Program-made: the position numbers and the translations under genes
Source of the DNA: Janibacter sp. HTCC2649
GTDB taxonomy: Bacteria > Actinomycetota > Actinomycetes > Actinomycetales > Dermatophilaceae
NCBI RefSeq assembly: GCF_000152705.1
Contig: NZ_CH672413.1
Span: forward strand, 62,001-126,000
DNA: 64,000 bases
Direction: 5' to 3'
Part shown: positions 1 through 8,708 of the stretch, piece after piece
Numbering within the stretch: the first letter of the stretch is position 1
Layout of the letters: each line of letters begins with the position of its first letter
The notes under the pieces: generated by a model
What the model saw: only the letters and a program-made list of their open reading frames with translations
The model's database searches: none
Told to the model about the DNA's origin: nothing

Positions 1-1056
1 ATCGCCCTCGCAACCGCGGTCGTCCCATTCGTCGTGCCGCTCGATCCGGTGCCCGCTCTCATCGCCTTCGGGTCACTGCTTGTGCGCCGCGTCGACAGAG
101 TGTCGGTGGCGCTCGGGGCGCTGGTCACCGCCAGCACCTTCGTCTCCACATGGCGCGACTCGAGAGGTACGAGTTCGGCGAGCTCGTTCTGGCAGATGTT
201 CAGGAGCGGGGAGATCGGGAGCGTGCACGACCCGCTGTCTCTGCCCGCTGTCATCGTGCTCACGATCCTGTTGGTTGCGATGACCGTGGGGGTGGCGATG
301 CTCCTGCGCTATCGCGATCGCTTCGCGAAGGCGCAGATCGTGGTGGAGAAGCAGCAGGCCCAGGTCGACCACCTCAGCGACGAGGTCTCACGACAGGCCG
401 ACCGCGAGCGGATTGCCCAAGAAGTGCATGACGCTCTGGGACACCGGCTGTCGCTCCTTTCGCTGCACGCAGGGGCGCTCGAAGTCACTGCCGGTGAGAA
501 CCAGAAGGTGGCCGAGTCGGCGGCACTTGTGCGGGCGAACGCGCAGCAGTCGATGGCGGATTTGCGGTCGTTGCTCGCGATGCTGCGGCAGCCGGATTCC
601 CCCGACGTGGCTGCTGCCGTGCCGACATTGCGTGACGTGCCAGCGCTCATCGATGAGACCGTGGCAACAGGGGTGAACCTCGTGTCCACGGCGCAGCTCG
701 AAGGAATTGGGCGTCTCGATGAAACCACGAGCAGGAGCGCCTTCCGCATCACCCAGGAGCTTCTCACCAACGCTCGCCGGCACGCGCCCGGGATCGGGGT
801 GCGGGTGTTGGTCAGGGCCGCGCCGGAGTCCGGCGTAGAGATCGAGGTGGCCAACCACCTCCCGGTTGAAGCGGCACTGGAGTTCCGCCCGGGAAGCGGA
901 CTGGACGGCATACGCCATCGGGTTTTGACACTCGGCGGAGACTTCCGATGCTTCGTCGACGACCGACGGGTATTCCGTGTTGCTGCGCGACTGCCGTGGG
1001 TGTGGGCCGCCGAGATTGGCTCGACCTGGACACCCGGCGAAGGAGAACCCCGATGA
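1..1056 (+). CDS. Two-component sensor histidine kinase, NarL/DesK type (5' end outside window)
   Basis: The reading frame is open from the first base, so the true start is probably upstream; a GTG at 34 is the first visible start codon. The visible part has hydrophobic segments (about 100-165 and 235-305) typical of a membrane anchor, a short coiled coil, then a HisKA_3 dimerisation domain whose phospho-acceptor histidine lies in QEVHDALGH (codon 427-429). A HATPase_c domain follows, with the N box ELLTNARRHAPG and the G box GSGLDGIRHRV. The family autophosphorylates and passes the phosphate to a LuxR-type regulator. The gene overlaps the next one by 4 bp (ATGA), so the two are translationally coupled. 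The stimulus cannot be told from sequence. Confidence 0.9.
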   Translation: MALATAVVPFVVPLDPVPALIAFGSLLVRRVDRVSVALGALVTASTFVSTWRDSRGTSSASSFWQMFRSGEIGSVHDPLSLPAVIVLTILLVAMTVGVAMLLRYRDRFAKAQIVVEKQQAQVDHLSDEVSRQADRERIAQEVHDALGHRLSLLSLHAGALEVTAGENQKVAESAALVRANAQQSMADLRSLLAMLRQPDSPDVAAAVPTLRDVPALIDETVATGVNLVSTAQLEGIGRLDETTSRSAFRITQELLTNARRHAPGIGVRVLVRAAPESGVEIEVANHLPVEAALEFRPGSGLDGIRHRVLTLGGDFRCFVDDRRVFRVAARLPWVWAAEIGSTWTPGEGEPR

Positions 1057-1709
1057 CGCGCGTGCTGCTCGTGGACGACGACCCGCTGGTCTGCGGTGCC
1101 CTCGCGACGATGCTCGGGTCGGCCGACGACCTCAACGTGGTTGGCAGCGTCAACGACGGGGACCAGGTGGTCGAGGCGATCCACCGTCACCGACCCGACA
1201 TCATCCTCATGGACGTGCGTATGGCTCGGCAGGACGGCATCACGACGACCGCTTCACTGTCGGGCCTTGGGCTGGAGACTCCGCCGAAGGTCATCATGCT
1301 GACGACGTTCGACCACGACGACGTGATGCTGCGAGCCGTGCACGCCGGCGCGGCCGGCTTCTTGCTCAAGACGGCGAGCCCGCTCGACATCATCGCGGCG
1401 GTGCAGTCGGTGGCTGCGGGCGAAGGCGCTCTGTCGGCGCGCAGTGCGCGGCAGGTCGTCGAACACCTGCAATCAGATCCGGCACGCGACCTGCGGCGCG
1501 CCGCTGAGGCGTTGGTCGCGACGTTGACCGAGCGCGAGCGAGACGTTGTGCGCTGCGTCGCCGAGGAGATGACGACCGCCCAGATCGCGCAGGAGCTGTT
1601 CCTCGGGGAAGCCACCGTGAAGTCGCATCTTGCGCGGGCGCAGGACAAGCTCGGGGCGCAGAACAGGGTGGGAGTCGGCATCATCGCCGACCGCGCTGGT
1701 CTCACGTGA
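1053..1709 (+). CDS. NarL/LuxR-family response regulator
   Basis: 218 residues. The start ATG overlaps the stop codon of the upstream kinase, which is the usual coupled arrangement, so longer upstream readings of the frame are not used. The receiver domain (about 1-120) shows the acidic pocket VDDD, the phospho-acceptor aspartate in LMDVRMARQDG, the Thr of MLTTF and the Lys of LLKTASP. The C-terminal LuxR HTH (about 148-210) has LTERERDVV, then IAQELFLGEATVKSHLARAQ as recognition helix region. It should bind DNA when phosphorylated by the neighbouring kinase. The target genes are unknown; no other transporter or effector gene adjoins the pair. Confidence 0.93.
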   Translation: MTRVLLVDDDPLVCGALATMLGSADDLNVVGSVNDGDQVVEAIHRHRPDIILMDVRMARQDGITTTASLSGLGLETPPKVIMLTTFDHDDVMLRAVHAGAAGFLLKTASPLDIIAAVQSVAAGEGALSARSARQVVEHLQSDPARDLRRAAEALVATLTERERDVVRCVAEEMTTAQIAQELFLGEATVKSHLARAQDKLGAQNRVGVGIIADRAGLT

Positions 1710-1785
1710 CCGGGATGTCCCCACCACGGCAAACCGCCCTCTGACTTGGCCGACGCAACGAGGCCGAAGGCGAGAGACTGAGTAC

Positions 1786-3057
1786 ATGACGAGCAGCGTT
1801 GCCGTTCCGGTCACGTCGGGCCTCCCCTCGCGACATCGAGAAGCGGAGGCTCGAGGCGCCCGGCTGGCCAGGCCCTTGCGACTCATGACTCGCCAGTTCG
1901 GCGCGGTCGACGAGGCGCTCATGAACAGGCTCGGTGCGGCACTCCTGGAGCGCGACGAGGTCGCTGCTCGACTCGTCGCTGCGATGCGCCTTCCCGCGGC
2001 TGACCCGGCGAAGGTCACGCACGCTCAGCTGCGGACCGCGCTGGCCTCCGGTGCAGAAGCAGTGACGGATGCGCCACCTGCACTCGTCGAGTTCTTTGCC
2101 GCGGTCAACGCCACGCCTGAGTGGGTCGACTGGGACCTCGTCGAGCGTGGAGCACTGGTCTTCGACCGCCTGGGCCCCAACTCAGGGGACATCCTGCTCG
2201 AGCTGTCACTCATCGGCGGCTACCGCTTTGGAGGGCCGACCGAGTTGCTCGCCGCGACCGGCGCGCTCACCGGCGACAACTCACAGCGTCGGCTCGCCGA
2301 GACACAGTCCTGGGTGCTCGGGCTGATGCAGCCGGGGGCTCTCCGGCCAGGCGCCGAGGGGTGGCGGCAGACCGTGCACGTGCGAGTGATGCACGCTCTC
2401 GTGAATGCGAACTTCGAGGACGGTTGGGACGTCGAGCGCATCGGGCTGCCGATCAACCAGTCCGACCAAGCCGGAACGCTCGGCCTCTTCGACGGAGCGC
2501 TGCTCGTGGGGTGTCGCTCGCTCGGGGTGCCGATCCCGCGCGCGGACGCGCACGCGGTCACGCACCTGTGGAAGTTCGCCGGATGGCTCATGGGCGTGGA
2601 CTCGGACTTCCTGACCGACGATGAGAATGTGCGGCACCGCATCAATCTGCACATCCTCGTCTCGGCACCGGACCAGACGCAGGCCGGTCGCGACCTGGCT
2701 CGCGCGACCGTGGCCACGCAGCGCACCCGGAACTACGGGCATCGCAGCGAACGGCTCAACCGGTGGCGTGGTGAGTACGAGCACGAACGGCTTCTGTCCA
2801 TGCTCATTGTGCTGCTGGGTCCACGCAGCATGCGAGACCTCGGGCTGCCGATGCGACCGCCGTGGGCGTATGCCGCCCGCCTTGCCACGAACACGTGGCG
2901 CTATCGAGTGACCGGCAGGGGAGTCCGCGGACGGAACTGGCTCGAACGCCAAGGCAAGGCGACGCAGTGGCGGGACCACGCGACATACCTGGCTGTTGGC
3001 GTCGAAGACGGCGTCGCCGACCTGCCGGACGTTCCGGCTCGAAAGGTCTCGCAGTGA
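1786..3057 (+). CDS. Oxygenase MpaB / rubber-oxygenase-like (DUF2236, Lcp-type) protein
   Basis: 423 residues from the ATG at 1786; the frame extends upstream but that part has no family similarity. The protein shows the pattern of the mpaB/rubber oxygenase catalytic family: GGYRFGGPTELLAATGAL, then QTVHVRVMHALV, LPINQSDQAGTLGLFDGALL and THLWKFAGWLMGVD. Family members bind b-type heme through conserved histidines; the histidines in HVRVMHA and THLWKF are candidates here. No signal peptide is visible, unlike secreted latex-clearing proteins, so a cytosolic oxidoreductase is more likely. The stop overlaps the GTG of the following FAD oxidase by 4 bp, so both probably act on the same, unidentified substrate. 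A second, shorter DUF2236 protein lies at 14059-14979. Confidence 0.8.
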   Translation: MTSSVAVPVTSGLPSRHREAEARGARLARPLRLMTRQFGAVDEALMNRLGAALLERDEVAARLVAAMRLPAADPAKVTHAQLRTALASGAEAVTDAPPALVEFFAAVNATPEWVDWDLVERGALVFDRLGPNSGDILLELSLIGGYRFGGPTELLAATGALTGDNSQRRLAETQSWVLGLMQPGALRPGAEGWRQTVHVRVMHALVNANFEDGWDVERIGLPINQSDQAGTLGLFDGALLVGCRSLGVPIPRADAHAVTHLWKFAGWLMGVDSDFLTDDENVRHRINLHILVSAPDQTQAGRDLARATVATQRTRNYGHRSERLNRWRGEYEHERLLSMLIVLLGPRSMRDLGLPMRPPWAYAARLATNTWRYRVTGRGVRGRNWLERQGKATQWRDHATYLAVGVEDGVADLPDVPARKVSQ

Positions 3058-4664
3058 CGACGCGGACGCGGTCGTGGTGGGGGTGGGGCAACGTCGAGGA
3101 CGCGCTGTCAGCGGGGGAGAACGAAGCGCTCACCGCGCGGGTGTCGGCCGTGCTGCCGGGCGCTGATCTCAGCAACCACGTGGCGCCGGATCCTCGGAAC
3201 CTGCCCGTGGCTGCGTCGCGGGTGGCCCTGCCCGATGCGCTCGCTGGCTTGGCCAGTGATGACTCCGTGGATCGGTTGGCGCACAGCCATGGTCAGGCGT
3301 TCCGGGACGTGGTGCGGGCGCTTCGTGGTGAGCTCACGGATGTGCCGGACCTCGTGGTGCGGCCGGGATGCGAGGCTGATGTCGTCGCGGTGCTCGAGTG
3401 GGCGAGCGATGCTGGCGTGGCCGTCCTGCCGTTCGGTGGCGGCAGCTCGGTTGTCGGCGGAGTGGAGCCGCGAGGGTGTGGCGACTACCCGGGGGTTGTG
3501 AGTCTCGACCTTGGTCACCTGGACCTAGTGTTGGAGGTGGACGACATCAGCCGGGCTGCGCGGGTGCAGGCCGGAGTCTTCGGTCCGGACCTCGAAGAGC
3601 AGCTCAGGCCAACGGAATTGACGCTGCGTCACTTCCCGCAGTCGTTCGAGTTCTCGACTGTCGGCGGCTGGTTGGCGACGCGGGCTGGTGGTCACTTCGC
3701 CTCTGGCTACACGCACATTGACGACCTCACGGAGTCGTTGCGAGTCGTGACACCTGCGGGAGTGTCGGAGTCTCGACGGCTTCCGGGGTCGGGCGCGGGT
3801 CCGTCATCGGACCGTCTGTTCTTGGGTTCGGAGGGGGCGCTCGGCGTCATCACCGAGGCGTGGCTGCGATTGCAGGCGCGACCGCGATGGCGGGCAGCGG
3901 CGTCAGTCTCGTTCGCGGACTATGACGCCGGTGTCGCCGCGACTCGGGCGATCGCGCAGTCTGGGCTGTTCCCGTCGAACTGTCGACTGCTCGATCCGGT
4001 AGAGGCTTTCCTCAACGCGGGTGGTGTGCCGGCGACGGTGTTGGTACTGGGCTTCGAGTCGGCTGATCACCCGGTCGAGCCGTGGATGTCGCGGGCGCTG
4101 GAACTGTGTCGTGATTTTGGTGGTGATGCACCAGAAGGGCTGCGCTACACCGATGCTGAGGCGGGCGCTGTTGGTGGCTCGCCGATCGCTGCCGGTGACA
4201 CGTGGCGTTCGTCGTTCTTGCGTATGCCGTACCAGCGGGATGCGCTCGCAGCTCGCTCGATGATCGTGGAGACGTTCGAGACGGCGTGCACGTGGTCCGG
4301 GTTCGAGCAGTTGAGGTCTGGCGTCGTGGCTGCTGCCGAGGATGCGCTGCGTCAGCTCGGCCTGGTGGGCGTGGTGTCGTGCCGCTTCTCGCACGTCTAT
4401 CCGGACGGACCGGCACCGTACTTCGGTGTGTACGCCGCCGGCACCTGGGGCAAGACCGTTCAGCAGTGGGACGAGATCAAGGCAGCAGTGTCCGATGCCC
4501 TCATCGCGAACGGGGGCACAATCACCCACCACCACGCGATCGGACGCGACCACCGCCCCTGGTACGACCAGCAGCGACCCGAGCTGTTCGCTCAGACGCT
4601 GCGAGCGTCAAAGCGAGTCCTGGACCCAGCCAGAATCCTCAACCCAGGTGTTCTGGTCGACTGA
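3054..4664 (+). CDS. FAD-binding oxidase, alkyldihydroxyacetonephosphate synthase-like
   Basis: 536 residues, GTG start overlapping the previous stop (GTGA). The N-terminal WWGWGNVEDA is typical of actinobacterial AGPS-like oxidases. The PCMH-type FAD domain (about 95-280) carries PFGGGSSVVGG near residue 125 and FSTVGGWLATRAGG. The C-terminal FAD-oxidase domain has SCRFSHVYPDGPAPYFG and, near residue 486, GGTITHHHAIGRDH, which matches the His-rich active site loop of alkylglycerone-phosphate synthases. In eukaryotes AGPS makes the ether bond of ether lipids; bacterial homologues of this length are often of unknown substrate, so the reaction is left open. It probably forms an operon with the upstream DUF2236 oxygenase. 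Confidence 0.82.
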   Translation: MTTRTRSWWGWGNVEDALSAGENEALTARVSAVLPGADLSNHVAPDPRNLPVAASRVALPDALAGLASDDSVDRLAHSHGQAFRDVVRALRGELTDVPDLVVRPGCEADVVAVLEWASDAGVAVLPFGGGSSVVGGVEPRGCGDYPGVVSLDLGHLDLVLEVDDISRAARVQAGVFGPDLEEQLRPTELTLRHFPQSFEFSTVGGWLATRAGGHFASGYTHIDDLTESLRVVTPAGVSESRRLPGSGAGPSSDRLFLGSEGALGVITEAWLRLQARPRWRAAASVSFADYDAGVAATRAIAQSGLFPSNCRLLDPVEAFLNAGGVPATVLVLGFESADHPVEPWMSRALELCRDFGGDAPEGLRYTDAEAGAVGGSPIAAGDTWRSSFLRMPYQRDALAARSMIVETFETACTWSGFEQLRSGVVAAAEDALRQLGLVGVVSCRFSHVYPDGPAPYFGVYAAGTWGKTVQQWDEIKAAVSDALIANGGTITHHHAIGRDHRPWYDQQRPELFAQTLRASKRVLDPARILNPGVLVD

Positions 4665-4681
4665 CTGGTCCGGCAACCCCG

Positions 4682-5674
4682 TCAGTTGTTGTAGAGGCGA
4701 GCCTTGGCTTCACGGACCTGAAGCGTCACGACGGGCTCGTTCTGGAGGTCGGCGACGGTGTCAATGGGCTCCCATACCCCACCGTTCACCCGGAACCAGC
4801 CGGTGAGTTCGGCATCGACCTTCACCTGGGCAGCGGAGTTCATCTGCGTGTAAGTGTGCCGGATCTTGCCCTCGGGATACGGTCCGCCAGTGTCTTTGGT
4901 AGCTCCCGAGCGAGTGTCATCGCCGAAGTCGTAGTTGTACGTGCCGGGAGCGATCTTGAACTCGATCGACCACGACAGCAACTGAACCTTCTCGCTAATC
5001 TCTCCGGGCTCAAGTCCAACAGTCGGCCACATTGCCTCGAAGTACGTCGGAAGGTTGACCAACGTGACGTCGCCTTCGGGTTGGATGTTCACCGTCGGCT
5101 GCGCGAAGGGTAGCGCCCTGAAGGCAGTCTGAATCTGACCGAATGTGGGGACGGGCGGCGGAGCTGGCGCAGCGGCAGGCAGGTTGGCGGTGCCGCAGGT
5201 ATCACCCATGAGGATCCAGCCAGTCCGTCCGGGAAGCATGCGCCAGACGTAATACATGACTTCGTTGGATGGCGGTGTTCGGCGCAGACAGGCAGTCAGG
5301 GCATCGGTACAGCGACGATCATCCTCAGATTCTGAGTTGGATGCCCGGCGCACTCCACAGGCAAGGGTGACGCGGTACTCGTAGGGATCTGAATCTGCCA
5401 CTGCTGCAGGCTCATCGTGGGCCGCTGCGCTGGGCGCGGTGCCGCTGGGGCTCTTCGTCTTTCGTTGCTCAGCGATCCGCTTGGCCCGGGCGATAGCCGC
5501 AGCATTGGACAGGGTGGTCGTACTTCCGGATTTCTTCGGCTTGGTCTTTGTCTCAGCTGGGTGGGAGCTGGCGGCCGCAACATCGATGGCGTTGGCTGGG
5601 GCGACGAGCGCTTGGCACGGTATCGAGAGCAGCGTGGCCATGGTCGCCGCTCGAGCGAATCTTGCGGCGTTCAC
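4682..5674 (-). CDS. Exported protein with a PKD-like C-terminal region
   Basis: 330 residues from a GTG that overlaps the stop of the upstream lipoprotein gene (GTGA, 4 bp). Residues 1-29 form a signal peptide ending ALVAPANA. A Lys/Thr/Ser-rich low-complexity stretch (about 30-85) follows, then a cysteine-containing region (LACGV, RRCTDALTACL, MGDTCG), a proline-rich linker, and a C-terminal beta domain whose YNYDFGDDTRSG and IRHTYTQ resemble the (Y)xFGDG and (H)xYxxxG strands of PKD folds. It is likely cell-wall associated or secreted; no enzymatic motif is seen. Translation coupling with the upstream DUF6318-like lipoprotein suggests a joint surface function. Confidence 0.7.
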   Translation of the reverse strand: MNAARFARAATMATLLSIPCQALVAPANAIDVAAASSHPAETKTKPKKSGSTTTLSNAAAIARAKRIAEQRKTKSPSGTAPSAAAHDEPAAVADSDPYEYRVTLACGVRRASNSESEDDRRCTDALTACLRRTPPSNEVMYYVWRMLPGRTGWILMGDTCGTANLPAAAPAPPPVPTFGQIQTAFRALPFAQPTVNIQPEGDVTLVNLPTYFEAMWPTVGLEPGEISEKVQLLSWSIEFKIAPGTYNYDFGDDTRSGATKDTGGPYPEGKIRHTYTQMNSAAQVKVDAELTGWFRVNGGVWEPIDTVADLQNEPVVTLQVREAKARLYNN

Positions 5675-6300
5675 AGAGCTTCCACCGCCGACACAATCCA
5701 ACCAGCGGCGGCCCACCCCACGGTGACCCGCCAAGTCGGCTTTCCGGCCGTGGTCGTTGAGACGACTTCTCCCGTTGGGTTCTTTACCTCCACCTCACGT
5801 ACGACCATCGCCACATCTACGTAATAGAGGTCGGGGTTCGGCTCTGGGGGAACAGCGGCAACGGCGCGTTCCACCTGGACGGCTGGAGACACTTGCCTGG
5901 ATCCGCCCGCGCTCTGATCCTTCACTCCCTCTTCCAGGGCGATACAGCCGACGCAGTCGTCAGTTCCGGCTTTGTTGAGTTGGTCGGTATCGCCAGACAC
6001 GTAGGCGGCATCAGCCAGCAACGCGTAGTACTTGGCGAACTCTTCGGCACCATTCTCGGTGTGCGCTCGCGCCGCCTGAGGCAAAGGCAGGTTCGTGCCC
6101 GCTGACGAAGACCCAGAAGATGAGCTAGGTCCTGTTGCCGTAGGGCTGGCGGAGCCTGTCGGAGTTGGCGAACCGCTGGTTGAGATTTTCCCTGTCGGTG
6201 TGGCCGTGGGGTCTTTGTCGCCCCCGTTGCAGCCAGCCAAGAGCAGCGTGGCCGCGGTCCCTGCTGCGACGGCATACGTCATCGTCCTGCGCTTGTTCAT
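5671..6300 (-). CDS. Lipoprotein, probably DUF6318 family
   Basis: 209 residues from ATG 6300. A lipoprotein signal peptide ends in the lipobox LLAG-C with the lipidated Cys at position 24, followed by a Thr/Ser/Pro/Gly-rich linker that would span the cell wall. The folded part (about 75-209) has EEFAKYYALLADAAYVSG, then DDCVGCIALEEGV and a C-terminal beta-rich half ending AAGWIVSAVEAL. The layout, an NTF2-like domain with a CxxC, resembles actinobacterial DUF6318 lipoproteins; I recall this family rather than having searched it. First gene of a two-gene operon with 4682-5674. Confidence 0.72.
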   Translation of the reverse strand: MNKRRTMTYAVAAGTAATLLLAGCNGGDKDPTATPTGKISTSGSPTPTGSASPTATGPSSSSGSSSAGTNLPLPQAARAHTENGAEEFAKYYALLADAAYVSGDTDQLNKAGTDDCVGCIALEEGVKDQSAGGSRQVSPAVQVERAVAAVPPEPNPDLYYVDVAMVVREVEVKNPTGEVVSTTTAGKPTWRVTVGWAAAGWIVSAVEAL

Positions 6301-6424
6301 CGTTCGGAACCCCTCCGTCGTCCGGTGCCAGGCACCCACTCGAGAGAGCGCGAGGCATCGTGTCTTGCCATCCAGAGTAGAGAAATCGGCGAGTTTCGCC
6401 ACTTGAGAGCACGGGTGAACCGGG

Positions 6425-7678
6425 TCACGATCCCGCCACCACCTTGAGCTGCGCGGCGATGGCCTGCGCGCTCCTGGGCGACGTGCCGGTCATCTCGACG
6501 ACGTAGGCGCCCACGCTGAAGATGTACTCGTTGACGACCTCTGGCTTCTTCTGACCCGGAAAGAGTGAGGTGCTCGTGATCGTGAACCCACCGTCGCCCA
6601 CAGGTGACCGGGCGACGCCGGTGATCTTGCCGGTCGACACGTACGGCTCGGCACCTCGAGTGAAACTTCCCTTGCACCCCCCAAAAGTCTTGCGCGCGGC
6701 AGCCACCTTGGCCCTGGCGGCGGCCACATCCGCGACGCGTTCGGACATGAGCACCCCGAGGATCTGAGGGAACTCGGCTTTGGCCGGATCGTCGACCTCT
6801 GGAGGGACCGTCTCCAGGAGGGCGAACGCAGATCCCGCGGGCAGGAAAGTGCTCTTCGAGGTCTCACACGGCGTTGTGGCACCCGTGGTCCTCACGGTGA
6901 CCGTCTGACTCTTCGCTGCGGCACGTGCGAGGAGCATCTTGGCGGCGACCACTCGATTGGCCTTGGTCAAGGCGACATCGCGTCCGGCGGCGAACGGGAC
7001 AGCCTGAGCCATCTCAGTCAGGCAGGACGTTGTCATGGCAAGGGCCAGCTTGGCCGTGCGGGCGTTGATGGTGCACGACACCAACGCATTCTCGACTCGA
7101 GCCACACCCGACGCTGCGTGGGCGTTCCACGCGGAGACACCCCTCACCTCTTGTGTTCGCACGACTGACGCCGCAGCACCCGCGACAGTCACCTTCTGCG
7201 TCGTGAGTGGGGTGTCGTCCTTCGGCTGGCAGGTCGACCACTCGCGTATGCGTTCGTCCACCAGATGAGCCGCTGACGGTGACTCGTCCAGGAGCGTGGT
7301 GGCCGTGAAGGTCCAGCCAATCTGCGTGGACTCATTGCCGGCCAATTCAGCTGGCAGGCCCTCGGAAGGCTCCGACACTTCGTCGGTCGCGAACCACGAC
7401 CGGCCCTTCGCCCCGTTGTAGGAGTCATCGCAAAAGCCCACCATCACCGCGTCGTCCTTCGTCGTGACCGACGGTGACGTTTCGATGAGGCGAGCGCCCA
7501 CCACTGCGACTGCCCGCAACTGTTCGTGCGTCACCTCGTATGCAGGCTGCGTGTATGCCGGCGTGCTGGCTCTGGGCTTGGCCTCGCCTTCTGCCGACCC
7601 CGCTTGCGAACAGGCGCTCAGCGGAAGGGAAGCCGAAAGGGCAAGGGCGGCAACGGCATACGCGCGCTTCGAAGTCAT
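6425..7678 (-). CDS. Predicted lipoprotein (paralogue A of 8709-9941)
   Basis: 417 residues. The signal peptide starts MTSKRAYAVAALAL and ends in the lipobox LPLSA-C (Cys23), followed by a Gly/Ala/Ser/Pro-rich tether. No family is recognised. It is clearly paralogous to the product of 8709-9941: the signal peptides are nearly identical and the C-termini align (GDGGFTITSTSLFPGQKKPE with GDGGFAITDEIRFSGQKPEQ, then IFSVGAYVVEM with IFSIGPFVVQV). The paralogy extends into the promoter, where about 37 bp upstream of both genes is conserved. Scattered cysteines (CDDS, CQPK, CTIN, CLTE, CETS, CKGS) could form disulphides outside the cell. Confidence 0.8.
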   Translation of the reverse strand: MTSKRAYAVAALALSASLPLSACSQAGSAEGEAKPRASTPAYTQPAYEVTHEQLRAVAVVGARLIETSPSVTTKDDAVMVGFCDDSYNGAKGRSWFATDEVSEPSEGLPAELAGNESTQIGWTFTATTLLDESPSAAHLVDERIREWSTCQPKDDTPLTTQKVTVAGAAASVVRTQEVRGVSAWNAHAASGVARVENALVSCTINARTAKLALAMTTSCLTEMAQAVPFAAGRDVALTKANRVVAAKMLLARAAAKSQTVTVRTTGATTPCETSKSTFLPAGSAFALLETVPPEVDDPAKAEFPQILGVLMSERVADVAAARAKVAAARKTFGGCKGSFTRGAEPYVSTGKITGVARSPVGDGGFTITSTSLFPGQKKPEVVNEYIFSVGAYVVEMTGTSPRSAQAIAAQLKVVAGS

Positions 7679-7690
7679 GCACGGAGTCTC

Positions 7691-7727
7691 GCGAAAATCG
7701 CGAAACCGACCGCAGAGTTATCCCCAG
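7691..7727 (-). promoter_or_regulatory. Shared upstream element, copy 1
   Basis: Read on the minus strand this block begins CTGGGGATAACTCTGCGGT and continues to TTTCGCGATTTTCGC, ending about 12 bp before the lipoprotein start at 7678. Copies stand upstream of 9941 (minus) and 30769 (plus). All share GGATAACTCTGCG followed by TT.CGCG at the same spacing. It is probably a promoter or operator. The first nine bases resemble a DnaA box (TTATCCACA in copy 3, TTATCCCCA here). Confidence 0.5.
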
Positions 7728-7734
7728 GTGTGAG

Positions 7735-8664
7735 TCAGCGAAGCCGGACCGTCCACTGTCCGCTGTCCTTGGACTTGATCTCCGCGACGTCGCCGCGCGC
7801 CTCGATGAAGGCCTTGAACGTGGAGTACCCCAGCGACTTCTCCTTGAACGTCGAGTCCATCCGCTGCATCTGTTGCTTCACCGACGAGGCCTGCAACCAA
7901 CCGTCATCGCTCTTCTCGGCGCCAACCCGAATCGCCCGGACCAGCAGCTCGGTCGCACGCTCAGCAGCCTTCTCTGCTTTGGTCAGTGTCTTGACCACGG
8001 GCGGAGCAGCCTTCTTCGCAGCGGCAGCCTTCTTGGCGGGAGCCTTCTTCGTCGCCACTGCCTGCGCTGGCGCGGCAACCACCTCAACCTTCTTGGGCGG
8101 AACCACGGTCCTCACACCTGGGAGATCGCCATAGTCACTGAACTCGTCACACGCCGCGACCAGTGCCCGACTCGTCGAGCCGGTCACCCCGATCCCGACG
8201 ACGAACCGCCCCATCCGCCGGCAGCGTTGCGCCAGCGCGATGTAGTCGGAGTCCCCAGCGACGATGACAACGTGCGTCAGGTCCTTGTGATCCACCAGGT
8301 CGTTGACTGCGTCGATCGACAGTCGGATGTCCGCGCCGTTCTTCGTCCCCGATGTGGCGAAGAGCTGGACCAGGTCGACGGCGCGGTCGATGAGCTGGTG
8401 CTTGTAGGCCGCGTTGGCCGGCACCGACCAGTCGGCGTACGCCCTGGTCAGCGCCACCGTCCCGAACGACGACGCGTAGTCGATGATCGCGCCGAGGTCG
8501 ACCTCCGCCTGTGCGAGGCGCGTGTCCGTGGCATCGCCCCCACCGGGGCGATGGTCCCGTGCGTTGTCATTGCGCCACGAGTTGTTGCCGTGCAGGTTGT
8601 CGTAGCGGGAGATGACCATGTTGTCGAAGTCGAGGTAGACCGCAACCCGGGAACTGTCTGGCAT
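7735..8664 (-). CDS. NYN-domain (LabA-like PIN) ribonuclease with OST-HTH/LOTUS domain
   Basis: 309 residues. The N-terminal NYN domain (about 1-170) shows the acidic residues of the PIN-like metal site: VYLDFDNM near the start, DIRLSIDAVNDLV in the middle and VVIVAGDSDYIALAQRCR. An Ala/Lys/Pro-rich linker (about 195-225) leads into a C-terminal winged-helix LOTUS/OST-HTH domain (about 235-309) with WLQASSVKQQMQRMD and LGYSTFKAFIEAR. Such proteins are thought to cut or bind RNA; the target is unknown. The sequence TAGGGT ends 6 bp before the ATG, with no Shine-Dalgarno, so the mRNA is probably leaderless. The gene is bracketed by the two paralogous lipoprotein genes. Confidence 0.88.
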   Translation of the reverse strand: MPDSSRVAVYLDFDNMVISRYDNLHGNNSWRNDNARDHRPGGGDATDTRLAQAEVDLGAIIDYASSFGTVALTRAYADWSVPANAAYKHQLIDRAVDLVQLFATSGTKNGADIRLSIDAVNDLVDHKDLTHVVIVAGDSDYIALAQRCRRMGRFVVGIGVTGSTSRALVAACDEFSDYGDLPGVRTVVPPKKVEVVAAPAQAVATKKAPAKKAAAAKKAAPPVVKTLTKAEKAAERATELLVRAIRVGAEKSDDGWLQASSVKQQMQRMDSTFKEKSLGYSTFKAFIEARGDVAEIKSKDSGQWTVRLR

Positions 8665-8708
8665 GTCCTGACCCTACGGCCGGTCAGGCGCTGAGGAGCG
8701 GAGGCGAG

